In this document: positions 25,601-39,127 of the stretch, piece after piece
Layout: every line of letters starts with the position of its first letter
Numbering within the stretch: the first letter of the stretch is position 1
From: Cyclaneusma minus
Taxonomy: Eukaryota > Ascomycota > Leotiomycetes > Marthamycetales > Marthamycetaceae
Length of the DNA: 64,000 nt
NCBI GenBank assembly: GCA_037179335.1
Contig: JAKZHN010000049.1
Coordinates: 1-64,000, forward strand
Direction: 5' to 3'
The notes under the pieces: generated by a model
What the model was told of the DNA's origin: nothing
Databases searched by the model: none
The model's input: only the letters and a program-made list of their open reading frames with translations
Position numbers and translations under genes: made by a program

Positions 25601-28600
25601 ATATAATAAGTATATAAAGGTTATATTTAAAAAGCTATAAAAAAAGAATTTTATAAAGAAAAGCAAATATAAATTCGAAATAAATAAGATTTTATTTTTA
25701 AGCTTTATAATAAATAAATAAAAAGCTTATTTAAATAGCTTTTAAAAATATAAAAGGCTTTTTAGCATATTAAAACGCATTTATAAATAAGCTAATGTTG
25801 CAATATTTCAATTTTATAGAATAATTGTAAATTATATATAATGCTTTTAAATTTATAATAAAAAGAATTTTAAAGCAATTTCAAAATTTAAATAATTTAA
25901 TGCAATATTATGAATATTTAATAGCTTTTCAATTTTATAAGCTAATTAACGAAAAATTAATATATTAAGTATATAATATTAAATCGCTTGCAATTATAAA
26001 TTTTCTTTAATATTAAAAATAATATATTAAAAGCGTATATTATAAAATTTAAATATTCACAAATTATAATAATTTGCGCTATTTTATAAATATAAAACAT
26101 ATTAATAAATTATAAAATAAAGTTTTATAATTTTAATCGTAAATATATTACAAAAATTAAAAATCCCGCTAATTTTTTATTTTATAGGCCAAATTATAAA
26201 AAAACAATAAAAAATGCTTAAGTAATTTTTTTTTGTTTTTATTAATATTATAATAGAAGCTTTGCTATATATTTAATTATATATGAAATACATAATTTTT
26301 AAAAACAATAATTGCTTTTATAAATACGGCAATTATAATTTAATTAAAATTATTAAGCCGGGAAATTAACGCTATATATTATATTTAAGCTACAAAAATT
26401 AAAAAATTAAAAAAATTAAACCAAATGTTATGAATATTTTTAAAGCTTAAAAAATAATAAAAATATAATAAAAATATAAGGCAAATTTCCATTTTTTAAA
26501 AACAAATAATAGCAATTTAAAAATAATATATTATATAAAAAGGAAATTCTTTATATTTATAATAAATAAATTATGTAATAAATTTTTATATATTACCTAT
26601 AATAACAAATTAGCAAGCTATTTCAAAATAAAATAAATATTAATATTAATTTATTATAAATATTATTAATTAAATATAAGGGCAAAAATATAGAATTATA
26701 TATATAATTATTATATTTGCTAATAAAATAAAATTTATTAATATATCTTTTATAATTAATTATAATTTTTCTTTTAATTAATAAATTAGAAATATATCTA
26801 TTATAAAATTTTATTATAAATTTGCTAAAACTATAAAATATAAATAAAATATATAGTATTATTTTAATATAAATAAATTATTATATTAATGCTATATAAT
26901 TTATATATATAATTAAAAATATTAATATATAATTTTTAGTAACATTATTTTTTAATAAAGATTTTTATTTTATAATTTGTTTTAAAATTATTATATTTAA
27001 TTATGGCTTTATATTTATTAATATATTATAAACAGCTTTTTATTATAAATTCTATATAATATACAAATATAGTATTATATTTTACCTTTAAATAAATAGG
27101 TAAATAAAGCAAATAAATTAAATTTCAAGCGCTTATATATAATATTGCTATAATAATAATAAAAGAATTAGGCAATTTAATTAATTATAATAAAAAACAT
27201 TTTTTTTATAATATATAAATATTATTTGCAAATTAATTTTTTGTTTTTATATAATTTATAAAAGATTAAAATACCTAATATAAAAAACCAAAAAAACAAA
27301 TATAATATAGCAAATATACATTATTATAAAAATTGGAAAAATAATATTAATAAATATATAAAAATATATAAAAATAAATATAAAAATATAAATTTTAATA
27401 AAGGGCATTGGGATTTTTTATATATTAAAAATATATATTTTAAAGCCAAAAGGCTAGTAAAAAAATATATAAGCTTTTTTTTTATTAGTAAAAAAAAACC
27501 TTAATTTATTTTTTAAAATTACTATTTAAATTTAAATTAAAAGAATTATATAAAACTTTTTATATTAGTTTTTTGAGATTTGCTAAAATATTTTAAAATA
27601 ATATACGTAAATCGTGCTTTATAAATTTTTAAATTTTTAAAAATAATTAAAAATAAAAACTTTAAAAAGAATATAATGTATAAAAAAAATAAAAACGGTT
27701 AATTTATATTTTATATATCTTAAAAAAGCTAGAGCTAAAATTAAAATTAAATATTAGCTTAAAAAACCTTTAAGAATGCCTTAATAATTTTAAATAAATT
27801 TATTAAAAGAATATTAAAGCTAAATTATAATAATAATAAAAAAATTGTAAAAAAAGCGTAAGCTTTAAAAAAAGATATTAAAAAGCCAGTTTTTGCATTA
27901 TATTTAAATAGAAAATGCTTAATTATATGCAATATTAAGCAAAAGCAAAAATAAAAATAAATATTTAATTAAAAACAAATATTATATAAAATAAACCGAA
28001 TTAATAAAATTAAAAAAATTATAATACTTTTAAAATTTAATTTATATATATTAAAATTGTAATTTTAATATTTTATATTATATTATTAAAAATCGAGTCT
28101 TTTTATATTAAATAAAATATTATTACAAAACTAATTAAAATTATATTTTAATTATATTTTAATTAGATATATATAAAAAAACATAAAATAAAGTTATTAA
28201 TGAATATTAAATATTAATTGCTATATATATTAAAATATAAATTATAAAAAGAATTTTAATTAAAGATATTATTGCAATTATAATATTTTTAAATGTATTG
28301 TGTATTTTATATTTTAAAAAATATACATTTTAAAGCAAAAAAAGATTTTAATAGCTTTTGCATTATTTTTTAATTAATTTAATTTATTATTATAACTAAT
28401 ATATTGATTTTTAAAAAGGGCTTAAATTTTAATTCAGGAATGACGGTAAAATATAAAAATATTATAAATTATATTAAATAAGGGAATTTAAGCAATAAAA
28501 ATTTATAAAATAATAAATTAATTTAAAAATAAGATAAAAAAAGCAATATATAAATTTATTATACAATAAAAAAGCTTATAATTACCGCAATAATAATTAT

Positions 28601-29546
28601 ATTTAAAATTATTTGCGGCTTAATTATAAATATTAGAAGTTTTGTAAAAAGAGTTTAAATAAAAGCTTTATATATAGCAAATATAAATATAGGCTTAATA
28701 AAAATACAATTTAAATTTTATAACAAAATTGCAAATTTAATACCATTATTATAATTAGAAATAAAAACTTTATTGCGCAAAGCTTAAAATAAGCCATTAT
28801 TAAAATTTTATATTTTGCGGTTAAAAATATTAAAAGCTATAATATTAAAAAAAAACAAAAAAAACAAAAACACTTGATTTTCGCTAAAAAGGTATATATT
28901 AAAAAATCTGTATAAAAGTGATTAAAAAGAAAAGCCTAAAAAAAGTAGAAAAGCTTGCTTTATATAAATAAAGCCTTAATAAAATCCAATATAATCGCTA
29001 TAAAAAAAGAAATTAAAAGTTAAAATTTGCCAAAAATAAATTTAAAGAGATTTAAAATTAAAAGTGCAATTAAAATTAATATATTATTATTGCAATAAAT
29101 GTATAATATATATATAAAAAAAGGCAAAAAATAAAAAAAAACTTTGAAACTAATTATTTAAAATAAGCCGCCGCTATATTAATTTTCCGGTATTTATAAA
29201 ACCAATATACGCGAAAGCTAATATAATATATGCAAAGCTAATAAAAATAATAAAATTCTAATAAATTTTAATATAGAAGAATAAAAATTTAAAATAAAAC
29301 AAAATTAAATAAAAATTTAAAATTAATTTGATAATAAATAGCGTAAGCTATATATTAAAATTAAGGCTTTAAAAATTAGGCAATATTAAATTTATAAATG
29401 GTTAATAATAATAATAAATTAATAAAAATTTATAAATTTATACAAGTAAAATAAAACGCCAAAATTAATAACCAAAGCCTAAATATTGGATTATTAAAAA
29501 GCAAAAATCAGTATTTAAAAGCTTTAAAATTTAAAGTTATAAAAAA

Positions 29547-29785
29547 TGGGATAATTATTATACGGGGCCAAAAAGGGCATTTTGCGGGCAGTTTATAAAA
29601 TATATATATTAAAAATGCGTAAAAATAAGCGTTATTTATTAAAAAAGCTAAGCAAGGCTTTTAATATATAATATTTAGGCACTGCTATTTTTATTTAAAA
29701 AAGGCAGCGGCTATTTTTTATAGCAAAGGAATATATATAATATATCCTATTTGGCAATTTGTTTTTAATTATTCTAATATATTAT
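29547..29785. repeat. Right LTR of the 7.4-kb element
   Basis: Partner of 22,365-22,602. It contains ACGGGGCC near 29,562, the shared TTATTTATTAAAAAAGCTAA core near 29,631 and the GAATATATATAATATAT run near 29,729. It is more heavily mutated than the left copy in its first 80 bases. Confidence 0.72.
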
Positions 29786-29949
29786 AATTTTTTAATGGCC
29801 ACCGCAATTAGTAAAAAATAATAATAGCGTTAATATTTTAATAGAATTAATTAATTATATTACTAAGCTATTAAAGCTTATACAATTATATATATTAATT
29901 GCAGGCAATTATTATATTATAATATTCTATATTTTAGAAAGTTTTCGCC

Positions 29950-29988
<39 letters not shown>

Positions 29989-31474
29989 TGGTTTCTTTAT
30001 TTTATTATTATATTATATTAAAATATAATAATGGAATTTATGCATTTATATAAATAACGGCTTTTTAAACTTAATAGCCAAAATATATTATTTTTGCAGC
30101 CGAATTTGTTTTATTTTAATTTATATTTATATTATATTAAAAAATCCATTAATTAATAGCAGTTCTTTTAATTACCAATACGCTATAAAAAGTAAAAAAA
30201 AACCTTTATTTAATTAACGCCATTTAATTAATAGGCTTTTTTAAAAAATATATTATAGATTTAATATAAAATATATTTTTTAAAAATATTAAAGGCTTGG
30301 TTATTTTAGCTAAGGCTTTGAGGGCCCGAAATTAAAATAACAAAAAGTTAATAGGCATTTTGAACGGATTGGGTTAAATATATAATAGGCTAAAGCGATT
30401 GGAGAATGGAGAAATGGAACGGGAGGATTGGTGAAGGGAGGATTTAGAAAATAAGCTTAAGTCCTAATTGGAAGGAGGATATAAAAATAAGAAAAATTAA
30501 CCAATAAAAAAAAAGCATAGCGCTAGATATAATTAAATAAATTATATTACGGGGGCAGCTAGCGCAAATATGCAAAGATTGCTAATAGAGTATATTAAAC
30601 GTTTTTAACCAATAAAAAAAATTTAATGGAGTTTTAATAAAATATTATTTTTTAAATAGTATTTTTAAACGGAATGGCTTAGCCGACAATTATTTAAATA
30701 CAAGGTTTTCTATTTGTAATTAGGTTTTCCTGCTATAAGTAGCTTAATTTAAAAAATAATTAGCATTTGCAAATCTATTAAATAGACAAATCGAATATTA
30801 AATTCAAAAAACAAATTAGGATAGCTTTTTTGCTTTGGCCAATAAATATTTTTTTGGATTTGCTGTTAAGTTTATTAATTTGATTTTTAATTAATAAAGC
30901 AGAAAATACGATTTTTAAATTGATGTTTGGAATACTAGATTGAGTAAAAAATGCGTTATTTTTATTAATGATTTTAAAAGCAAAAGCAATATTAATATAT
31001 TTAAAAATGATTTTTTTAATAGTGAATTATATGGTTTTTTTTATTAAAGCGGATTTTTATATTGCGGAATTACATTTTATAATTGGTTTTTAATAGCGTT
31101 AAATGCGCTTTTGTGGTTTTTTTATTATTGGATATATTGGCGAATGTAAAAATAAAAGCAATTAATTGGAGGAAAAAGAAAAAATAATAAAAAGGGTATT
31201 ATTATAGAAGTTTTTATTTAGCTTTTGAAAATAATTGGTGAAATGGTTTTTAAATTGGCCGGGTAAATTATAAAAGGTTTTTTTTATTGGTTTTAATTGA
31301 TTTTATAAAATATTATAAAAGCATTGGCAAAGGGGTAAATATAAAGGAATTTTTGTATTGGTTTTAATTATTCTGCAATGGATTATATAGTATTGGGAGA
31401 AGGAGAAATTTGCTAAACTATAAAGTTTTTATTGGGACAATATTAAAAAATTAATTAAAATAATATTAGTTAAT
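29786..31474. other. AT-rich sequence with a TA microsatellite
   Basis: It holds a (TA)n run of about 28 bp at 29,955-29,982 and a slightly GC-richer, purine-rich patch at about 30,310-30,480 (GGAGAATGGAGAAATGG and similar). The rest is degraded AT-rich sequence. The 3' LTR of copia C should fall near here but could not be recognised. Confidence 0.5.
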
Positions 31475-31859
31475 TACTTAGAAATTTATGCGATTTTGGG
31501 CTTATAATTTATTGAAAATAAATAAATATAAAAGTATAAAATAAAGGTGCAAAAAATGTTGTATTATATTTAAAAAAATTAGAATAATTGGCATTTTAAA
31601 ATAAGGATATTTTTATTATGCGGATGCTAGTTTTTTTCGGATTTAGCTATTATATATAATGGCTATTTTATAGTAGCTGCTATTGCATCCATTTTTTAAT
31701 ATAATGCTTAATATAAATTATTTATTAATATAGGCCAGCTTTTGCAAATTTATAAAATGGCTTCAAAATTTGGATTAAAATTTCTAAAAAATATTTATTT
31801 TTAATCTTTTTGGGCAAGTTATATATATATATATTTTTTAGCTTATTTTTAAATTAAAA

Positions 31860-32192
31860 ATAAACTTGGGTAATATTTTTGGCCCAGAATTCAGCTATTA
31901 TTTTGTATTTTGTTTTTGATTTAATTTAAAAAATAGCGTAATATAAATAATTAGGTTTTGGCTATAATATTAAATAATTGGGGCTTAAATAAAAAAGTTT
32001 TTCTTTAGTATTTTTATAGCTATAAATAATTATTTTTAATTTTTTATATAAAGCTATAATAGCTTTGCTTTTAATTTCTTTTATAAATTTAATTCCAAAT
32101 CTTTTAATATTTTTAATATAGATTTTAAATTTAAAAGAAATAAATTTAAAAATACCAATAGCAATAAAAATATTAATTTCAATGGCATTAAA
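31860..32192 (-). pseudogene. Copia C integrase-RT linker and RT start
   Basis: From 32,192 downward the minus strand reads FNAIEINIFIAIGIFKF, then FIKEIKSKAIIALYKK and later FWAKNITQVYF. This resembles the fungal copia block with the form E(I/V)(D/N)GL(I/L)A(R/K)GVF.F, F(V/I)(D/N)E(I/V)K, and L(R/Q)DITQAY at the start of the RT domain. Gly-to-Ile/Asn and Asp-to-Asn type changes are RIP-like. It also contains several stops. Confidence 0.6.
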
Positions 32193-32907
32193 TATTTTAA
32201 AGGCTTTGTTAAATATGGTAATTTTGCTTTTTTGCTTTAGCTAATTTGCCAAAAATAGATTTGCAATGTTTTTAGCAATTAAATAAATAATAAATTTATT
32301 TTTTTAATTACTTTTATAATATTAAAATTATTTTGAAAAACTTTAAAAAAATACTGGCTTTTTTAATTTTTTTAAAAAAATTGAAATTATAAAGCTCTTT
32401 TTGATTGGAGCTGGAATAATTGCTTTTTTGGCTGGTTTAATTGGTGTTTTTTTAAAAAAAAATTCAAATCCTGTTTTAATTGGCTATTTTGGGGCTTTTT
32501 GGGATTTAAAAGTTAATTTATATGGCTTTTTAATTAAATTTGTTACTAATTTTCTGAAAGTTGGCTTTGGAATGGTATTATTTATAAATTTGGAAGGTAT
32601 TGCAAAAAATATTAATTTTAAAGTGTTATTTTTTGCAATAAAGTAGAATTTAATTAAAATAAATTTGAAATTTCTTGGCCCAATTGATATTTAAAGGATA
32701 CCAATCTGATTATTAATTTTTAGCAGACTGTAAAAGCCTTGCCATTTAATTTGTTTTTTTCCAAATTTGAATTTGAAAGCCAAATAAAAGGTCTATAATA
32801 ATAAAGGTATTTAGATTATTTCTAATATTTAAAGCATTAAAAATAATATATTTAGTTTATAGCTTGTTTAGCTTTTTATTGCATTTTTAAATGGCTTAAG
32901 CTTTTTA

Positions 32908-33054
32908 ATATATTCCCGGAAATGGTAGATTTGTTTTGGCAAATTTGGAATATGCATTAAATACCAGAAAAATAAATATTAAATTATTTAATTCAGCGGT
33001 ATTATTTATAGCCTTAATTATTATTTGCAGGATAAAGTGCGGAGGTTTTTTAGG
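32908..33054 (-). pseudogene. Copia C integrase C-terminal fragment
   Basis: An open stretch of 48 codons ending at a stop: it starts PKKPPHFILQIIIKAINNTA and continues ELNNLIFIFLVFNAYSKFAK and TNLPFPGIY. This matches the fungal copia segment PP...LQ.AVKA(V/I)NDTAGP(D/N)GL(I/V)PTLLVFGAYP, with Gly and Asp replaced by Glu/Asn/Lys-type RIP products. Downstream, FNALNIRNNLNTF and FQIQIWKK continue the same domain between stops. This is the clearest protein trace in the AT-rich block. Confidence 0.65.
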
Positions 33055-36000
33055 CATTTTTTAGCTAGAATATTATAAGTTTTTTTTAAAAAATATAGTA
33101 TTTTTTTACTTTGCTAATACTATAATAGGCCTTTATAGGGATTTTATTATATTAGATGCTATATAATTTAATATATTGGCTATTTTAATATTAAGATTAT
33201 ATTTAATAATATTAAATAGCCTTTAGTAAATATAAAATTAACAATTTTAAATGGTTTTTTAAATATCCTTTGCAAAAATACCAATAGCTAAATTAATGGC
33301 TTTAAGAAATTGGTATATTATAAATCCAATTGCATTATTTATAATATAAAGGGCCTTTTTGCTATTAATAAAAATAATATTCATTATAATAAAATGGTTA
33401 AAATTAAAATTAAAATTAATTTTGAAATTGAATTTGCCTGGAGATTTGCTATAAAGCTGGTAGTTTTTGCAAAATTTGGTTGAATTTTTTAAATTTTTAA
33501 TATTAAAATAATATCCGGCATTTTTTAAAATTTTGCAAAGCTTTTCAATATTTAAATTTTTTAAATTTTGTAAATTTATTCTATTTCTGGCTTTGTAAAA
33601 TAATTTTATTTACTTTTAATAATCGGCTTTGATTTAATAAAGAATAAAAAATATCCCAAACAAATTATAATTAGCCATTAAAAGTATTTTTGTATTATAT
33701 AATTTTCAATATTATTAAATATAATTTTCAATTTATCCAGATTTTGCAAGCATATTAAAACTGGTGTATTATTGCTATAAATATGGAATTCCACAGCTTT
33801 AAATAAAAGAGGAATAATAGCCATTTTAAAAATGGTGGATTTTCCTTCTTTTGAAAATAATTTTCGCTTTTTTAGCCCTGGATTTATTTAGCATTAATTT
33901 AGGCATTTGCTGGAGTAAGGCTTGGAATTGAGAATAGCCAATTATAAATATATTAAAGGCTTTAATATCTGATATAATTTTATGAATTGTTTTATTATTA
34001 TAGCAAAATTTAAAAATCCAGGTATAAAAGATAATATTTATTTACCAATATAAATTTGGCGTTAATTTTGCGGAAAATCATTTTTGATTTTATTTAATGC
34101 AAATATGGAATATTGCGCTATTTACCAATATATTTATAATATATTAGGCATTGATTTTTTAAAGTGCTAAATATGGAAAATAGGTTTTTAATTATCCTTA
34201 TTATACTTTTTTTATTATTTAATTTTAAATTATTAAGGCTGGTAAAAAATATTATTTTAATTATTTTATTTTTAGAATTTTTAGAATTTAAATTACTATT
34301 TATTTTTATAATAAAGATTTTAAAATTTAATTTAAAATAAGGTTTGCCAGCCTTTTTGGCTATACTTTTCTATTTTTTTAAGGATATATTTCTATAATTT
34401 GCAGCCTGGTTTAGGATAAATTTAATATCTATTCTTTTGGTAAGAATTTTTTCTCTTTTAAATTAAAGGAATTTTTAAAATTTAAATAATTTCCAGAATT
34501 TAAATTTGAATAATTTTTAGAGTTTAAATTTGAATAATTTTTGAAATTGCTGTTATTGGATTGTTTAAATTTATTGGCATAATTGTTATTTTTATTATAT
34601 TTGGCATTAATTTAAAATTGCTTCTAAATAACGGCTATTTTAGCTTTTATAATTATACAAAAATTTAATTAAAGGTTTTTAAATATAATTAAATCTTTAC
34701 TAAAAATTCCTCTAAATTTAAAAAATTAAAAAATAATCCCAAAAACAATAATACCGTATATTTAGCTGCTTATAATAAATGCTTTTTATATTTTGCTGGA
34801 TTTTAAATATGTTTTAAAAAGAATTTTAAAATATTTATTTTTTAATTTATTTAAATTGTTTTTTACTATTTTTTTTATAAAAAATTAATTGCCAAAAACT
34901 AAAATATTTTTATTTTTTGCTTATAGCTTTAAAATAATTTTTAATTAATTCTATTTGCTGTTTTATAAATAGCTATGAAGGTATTATAATCCAATAGTAA
35001 AAAATTAAGGCCTAATTAATTAGCATAATTAAAAATATAAATAACAAAGTTTTTTTATTAATATTCAATTTTTTATAATAATTTAAAAAAATATTTTATA
35101 TTTTGCCACTATATTTAATATTCTTATTATAATTATAGGCTTTTATTAGCTTTTTAATATTTTTAAATATATTATTATTTATAATGGTATTGTAATTATT
35201 TAAATTAGCTAAGGGATTATTATATATTAATAAAATTTGGCTAGCAATTTTTTAAGTCTAAATAATTTTTAAAAATAGCTTGGCAGCTTGCTGGCGAAGA
35301 CTAGCAAGGCTTGGCTATATTATATTTGCTTTAATTGCTAGTATTTTTAAATGGGATTTTATTTTTAGAATAGAAAGCTGGAAATTAATATAAAATAAAT
35401 AAGATAAATTATTTAAAAGCAGAGAAATTTTTATTATAGGAAATATTATTTCTTAAAGCTTATTTTAAAGGATATGCAAGTTTTTTTAAAATCTAATTTT
35501 TAAATAGCGGGAATTTAGGCTATGCAGAGATTTTGCTTATTTTTTAATTTTAGCTAAAATCCAATTATAGGGTTATTATTTTGCAATAATTTGGTAAAAT
35601 GCTTTAGCAATATTTATTAATTTTGAAATAAAAATATTATCTATCTTAAAAAACCTTTAAAATTAATTTAGGCTTTTATAAATAGCTTTTTTAAAGCTTT
35701 TAATTTTTCAGTTTTTACAAAAGCTTTTAAAGCTTTATTACAAGGTTTTATCCCTGAGTTTTTTATTTTGCCAATATTTTATATTATTCAAAATTTCCAA
35801 TACAATTTTTTAATTCCTTTTTTTATAGCTATTATAGGTAAAGCTTTAAAAATTTCAGCCGATTTTAAAGATATTGGTTTTAAAATATATAAGGCGGTAT
35901 AAATATTAAAAAGAAATTAGTTTTGATTATAGGATAATAGGCCAGCTAATATTTATTTTTAGGGATAAATGGGATTTTATTGCTTAATTTTAAACGCGTG

Positions 36001-36649
36001 GGGCTTTAATTTGTGTAATTACGCAATTAAGAATTAGATTTAGATATTGAAAATCTGGATTTTATAAATCTAGATATTGCAAATTTAAATTTTTAAAATT
36101 GCAAATTTATAAATTATAAATTTGGGACTTTAAAGCTGCAAAATGGGAAAAGATCTTGCAAAACATTAGGGCTGGGAAAGGCGACGAGGTTGGCGGGGTT
36201 GCTTGGGCTGCCGAAGCTTTAGAAATAAAGTTTGCAGGAATTGGCTAATTAAGGCTGTATAGGATATTATAGCTGCGCGATAATGCGCAAAAACTCAATA
36301 AAAAATGGTTTAAAATATTGTATATAGTAGAATAAATCTTTTTAAAGTACAAATTTTAGCAAAGCGGATTTTGCCCCATAGGTATTTCAATTCCTTTAAC
36401 AATTAATTTTAAAAAGCTGTATAAAGCAGGATAGACCTTGCGCAGGCATAGTTTTAAAGCAAGCGAATTGCTTTAATTATTTTTAATATAAAATTTTATA
36501 AGGCAGAATGGGCTTTTCCTAAGCAAAGGTATTTTTTTATTTTTATTTTTGCCAATTTATTATTTTTAAAAAAGAGATAATTGATTAGTATTGAATTTAT
36601 AAGATTTAGGATTTTATGCGCGTAGCAAGGGGTTTAAAATATTGTATTT

Positions 36650-36790
36650 ATTTAAGGATTAAGGGTGGAGGGCGCGCTGCCAGATCTTAAGGTCTGGAGA
36701 CGCTTTCCCGACCGCGCTAACTAGCGCCAGTGTTAAGCGCTGACCGGCACGTGGCACCCACGTGTTCCGACCGTCCCAGCTGTCCCAACA
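36650..36790 (-). repeat. LTR of copia C at the edge of the AT-rich block
   Basis: On the minus strand the outer end starts TGTTGGGACAGCTGGGACGG at 36,790, a typical TG-start LTR. It then contains CGGTCGGGAAAGCGTCTCCA, GACCTTAAGATCTGGCAGCG and, further in, ATACAATATTTTAAACCCC and CTACGCG. The second half matches a fragment at 47,275-47,400 next to the DnaJ gene. G and C content is near normal, so this part has largely escaped mutation. The inner boundary of the LTR is not resolved. Confidence 0.65.
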
Positions 36791-39127
36791 AGGACTCCAG
36801 ACTTGGATGAGAACCACGTGATCATGATATGGCGTGCCTGCCGCTTTGCCTCAACTGTGGCCTGTAAGAATCTCTCACTTCCGAGCGAGAATGACGTAAG
36901 GTACTATACAAGTTGCCATCCAGTCGACTGTTTACTGTAGGAAAGAAAAGTTTCCGAGGCCCACGATGACCGACAGGGTTCCACTTAGCCGCGAATTTCG
37001 ACTGAGTCGCTTCTCAGAGTCTTCGAAAGCCGCTCTTTGGTAGTGCTACAAGAAGAAGTGATCTGGCCCAGTTACCTAATTGTTGCATTGTAAGCCCAGT
37101 GAACACGGTCATTTTCTGTGTCCCAACAGCAGGGTATGCTAATGACAGTAGCACCTTGACAAAAGCCATTCAAAGCCAACTTCACCTTTACAGCCACCCT
37201 GTATTTCCTCTCGGCCTTGGTAATGAATTGGTCTCTGAAGTCATAAGAGTACCTACTACCTCAAGGTCGTGTTATACTAAGGAAGAATTATGGACGTGAA
37301 AGCTCGCAGGAACCTCGTCAATGTAGTTGAAGTACTTTTTACTTGTAGAGAAAAGGGTAAGGGAGGAGAAACGCGAGCTCTCTTTATACTATTCACGAAG
37401 CGCTTCCCTAACAAGTAAGGCCATTAGTTTTCAGCTTCGCTGAGTGTAAATCACGTGGTTTCCTCATGCGCCGTAGTAGGGGGCTAAGGTTGAGGCTATA
37501 AATAATCAGAGACAGTCGTTTTATTTCTCCTCTCCAAGCACCGATCTGAGGCTCTCACTGCTCAGGACTATGTGGGCGACTGTTGAACCGTTGAAACAAA
37601 GCCATGGCAAAGGATAGCCCCGCGCAAAATCGGGCTGAGAATAATCAGTGTGGACTTTGAGTCCGAGGTATGACATTGAGATATGCTGCTGTCGCTGACC
37701 GTGTTCCGCCGTCGCAGCTTCTTGCTGCTGTCGACAATCGACAGCTGAATGTACCCGAAAAAGTGAATGATTCATCAGGTAAGGAGGCTGCAAGTCATTA
37801 CATGATCGTCCACGCGTTCTTCGGGAGAGTTTCTGCGTCTCCCGGAAGAAATGTGCAGTGGCGACGGCATTTTCGACGTTTGCAGTTTGGCATTCTAGAC
37901 CGACAGGATGAGCACTTATATAGGAGCTTGGGTACCTACCCCACACGTGATACTCGGGAACTACCCTTGAAAATACGCGTCAGGTGACATCCAGCCCGTC
38001 CGTGTTTCGGCCTCCGGATAGTCGCATCCCCCGATCGCGAGTTCCAGAATTAGTTGCGAACGTATGCTTCAATTTTCTGCCCATCTCAGGTATGGTAGGC
38101 CATGTCACGACACCCTATATCGAGGCTGAAAGTTCTAGGCGCCCACTTAGCAAATCCAAAACTATCTGGGTGATAGTCATGTCTGCTCCTCCGACGTGAT
38201 CAACTAGCCCAGGTTGATGAACAATTAGTTGCTGATCAGAGTAGCATCCTCGTGTTGGCACCCATGGTGCAGAGGAATCAGGATTCCCATTCGGGAACCA
38301 AACCTACCTTCTCGCACCGCGTAGACGTCTTTCACCCGACTGACTGGTCGTATGGCACTCACTCAAGAATCGAGCCTTCGAGACCTTCAGATTTCAATCG
38401 TCTCCCCAAATGTCCAATGTCGCCCGATTGGAAGAATAGTTGTTGCATTCGTGGACACTTGACATTTGCCGATCATCTGTTGTTCAATCCATCTTCTACC
38501 TTCATCTCGATTTTCCCTCGAAGAAGCCTCCAGTATATCCTTGGCGTTTTGACATAAAATAGCAGTTAGCCGGCAAGCTCAACTTCGGTGTCCATGGAAT
38601 TTCGTAGTGTTGAAAGTGTCGTAAATGATCCCGAAGAGCTCCCACAGGTCAACTATCAACTCGGGTGAGGAGTAGGATGTTAGCTTAGCCTAAAACCGAG
38701 CTCTCTCTGTTTCCACTTCCTCCATTTCAGACATTTTTCGTGAGCCAGAATGAAGCTAACATCGATCCGCATGCCGACGAGAACAGACTGGTTGGTAGAG
38801 TTGGTGGCCAGCAGACAGGGGCCATGAGTGAAAGTTCGCATGCCTTTGTTTGTCGTATCGCGACTGTGGTGGGTACTCGGTGATTCGATGAAGCAATGCA
38901 GGCCTGGCTTAGCAATGCCATACAGCGGTTTCAAGGCTCGGAGGATGGTTTCATGGGCCTTGACTTGGGGAAGCAATCGGAAGGATCGTCTTCCCCCTTA
39001 ATCCAGCGAACTTTACTGATTTTTAACTCCGGTAACCGTGATACTTACCGTCACGGACGACAGCTCCGTTGTTTTCTATTCCTGAAACTTCAAGGCCTGC
39101 GTGATTGCTCAACAACCGATTGCGTAG
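36791..39127. other. Intergenic sequence of normal composition, no supported gene
   Basis: Composition shifts sharply to about half GC. Many short overlapping frames occur on both strands (for example a 141-codon minus frame at 37,521-37,946), but none has a recognisable domain, signal peptide or convincing splice partners. A TATA-like TATAAATAA occurs at 37,498, followed by a pyrimidine-rich stretch, so a transcript is possible. Confidence 0.5.

Larger units (their letters stand above)
22365..29785. mobile_element. Degraded LTR retrotransposon, about 7.4 kb
   Basis: It is defined by direct repeats of about 240 bp at 22,365-22,602 and 29,547-29,785. The interior is about 6.9 kb of extremely AT-rich, stop-filled sequence. 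I could not recognise gag, protease, RT or integrase motifs on either strand, so neither superfamily nor orientation is called. Size fits either gypsy or a large copia. The strong degradation with recognisable LTRs is typical of RIP. Confidence 0.65.
31475..36790 (-). mobile_element. Ty1/copia-like element copy C (second family)
   Basis: A minus-strand element with integrase C-terminal and integrase-RT linker remnants in the right order (33,054 down to 31,860) and an LTR edge at 36,790. Near 34,440-34,560, minus-strand repeats of an NFKNYSNLNS-like pattern suggest a gag region. RT sequence should continue toward 31.5 kb, where similarity to copy D (3,850-4,025) is seen. The 3' LTR was not found. 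It is less mutated than copies A and B in places. An 81-codon plus frame at 32,401-32,646 is an antisense shadow. Confidence 0.65.

Noticed and set aside
32401..32646. 81-codon plus-strand frame with Gly-rich hydrophobic product
   Set aside because: It lies antisense to copia C pol sequence. The minus strand reads as degraded polymerase, so this is a shadow.
37521..38557. Several 70-140-codon frames on both strands
   Set aside because: They overlap each other, lack domains, signal peptides and splice context, and have composition like random translation.
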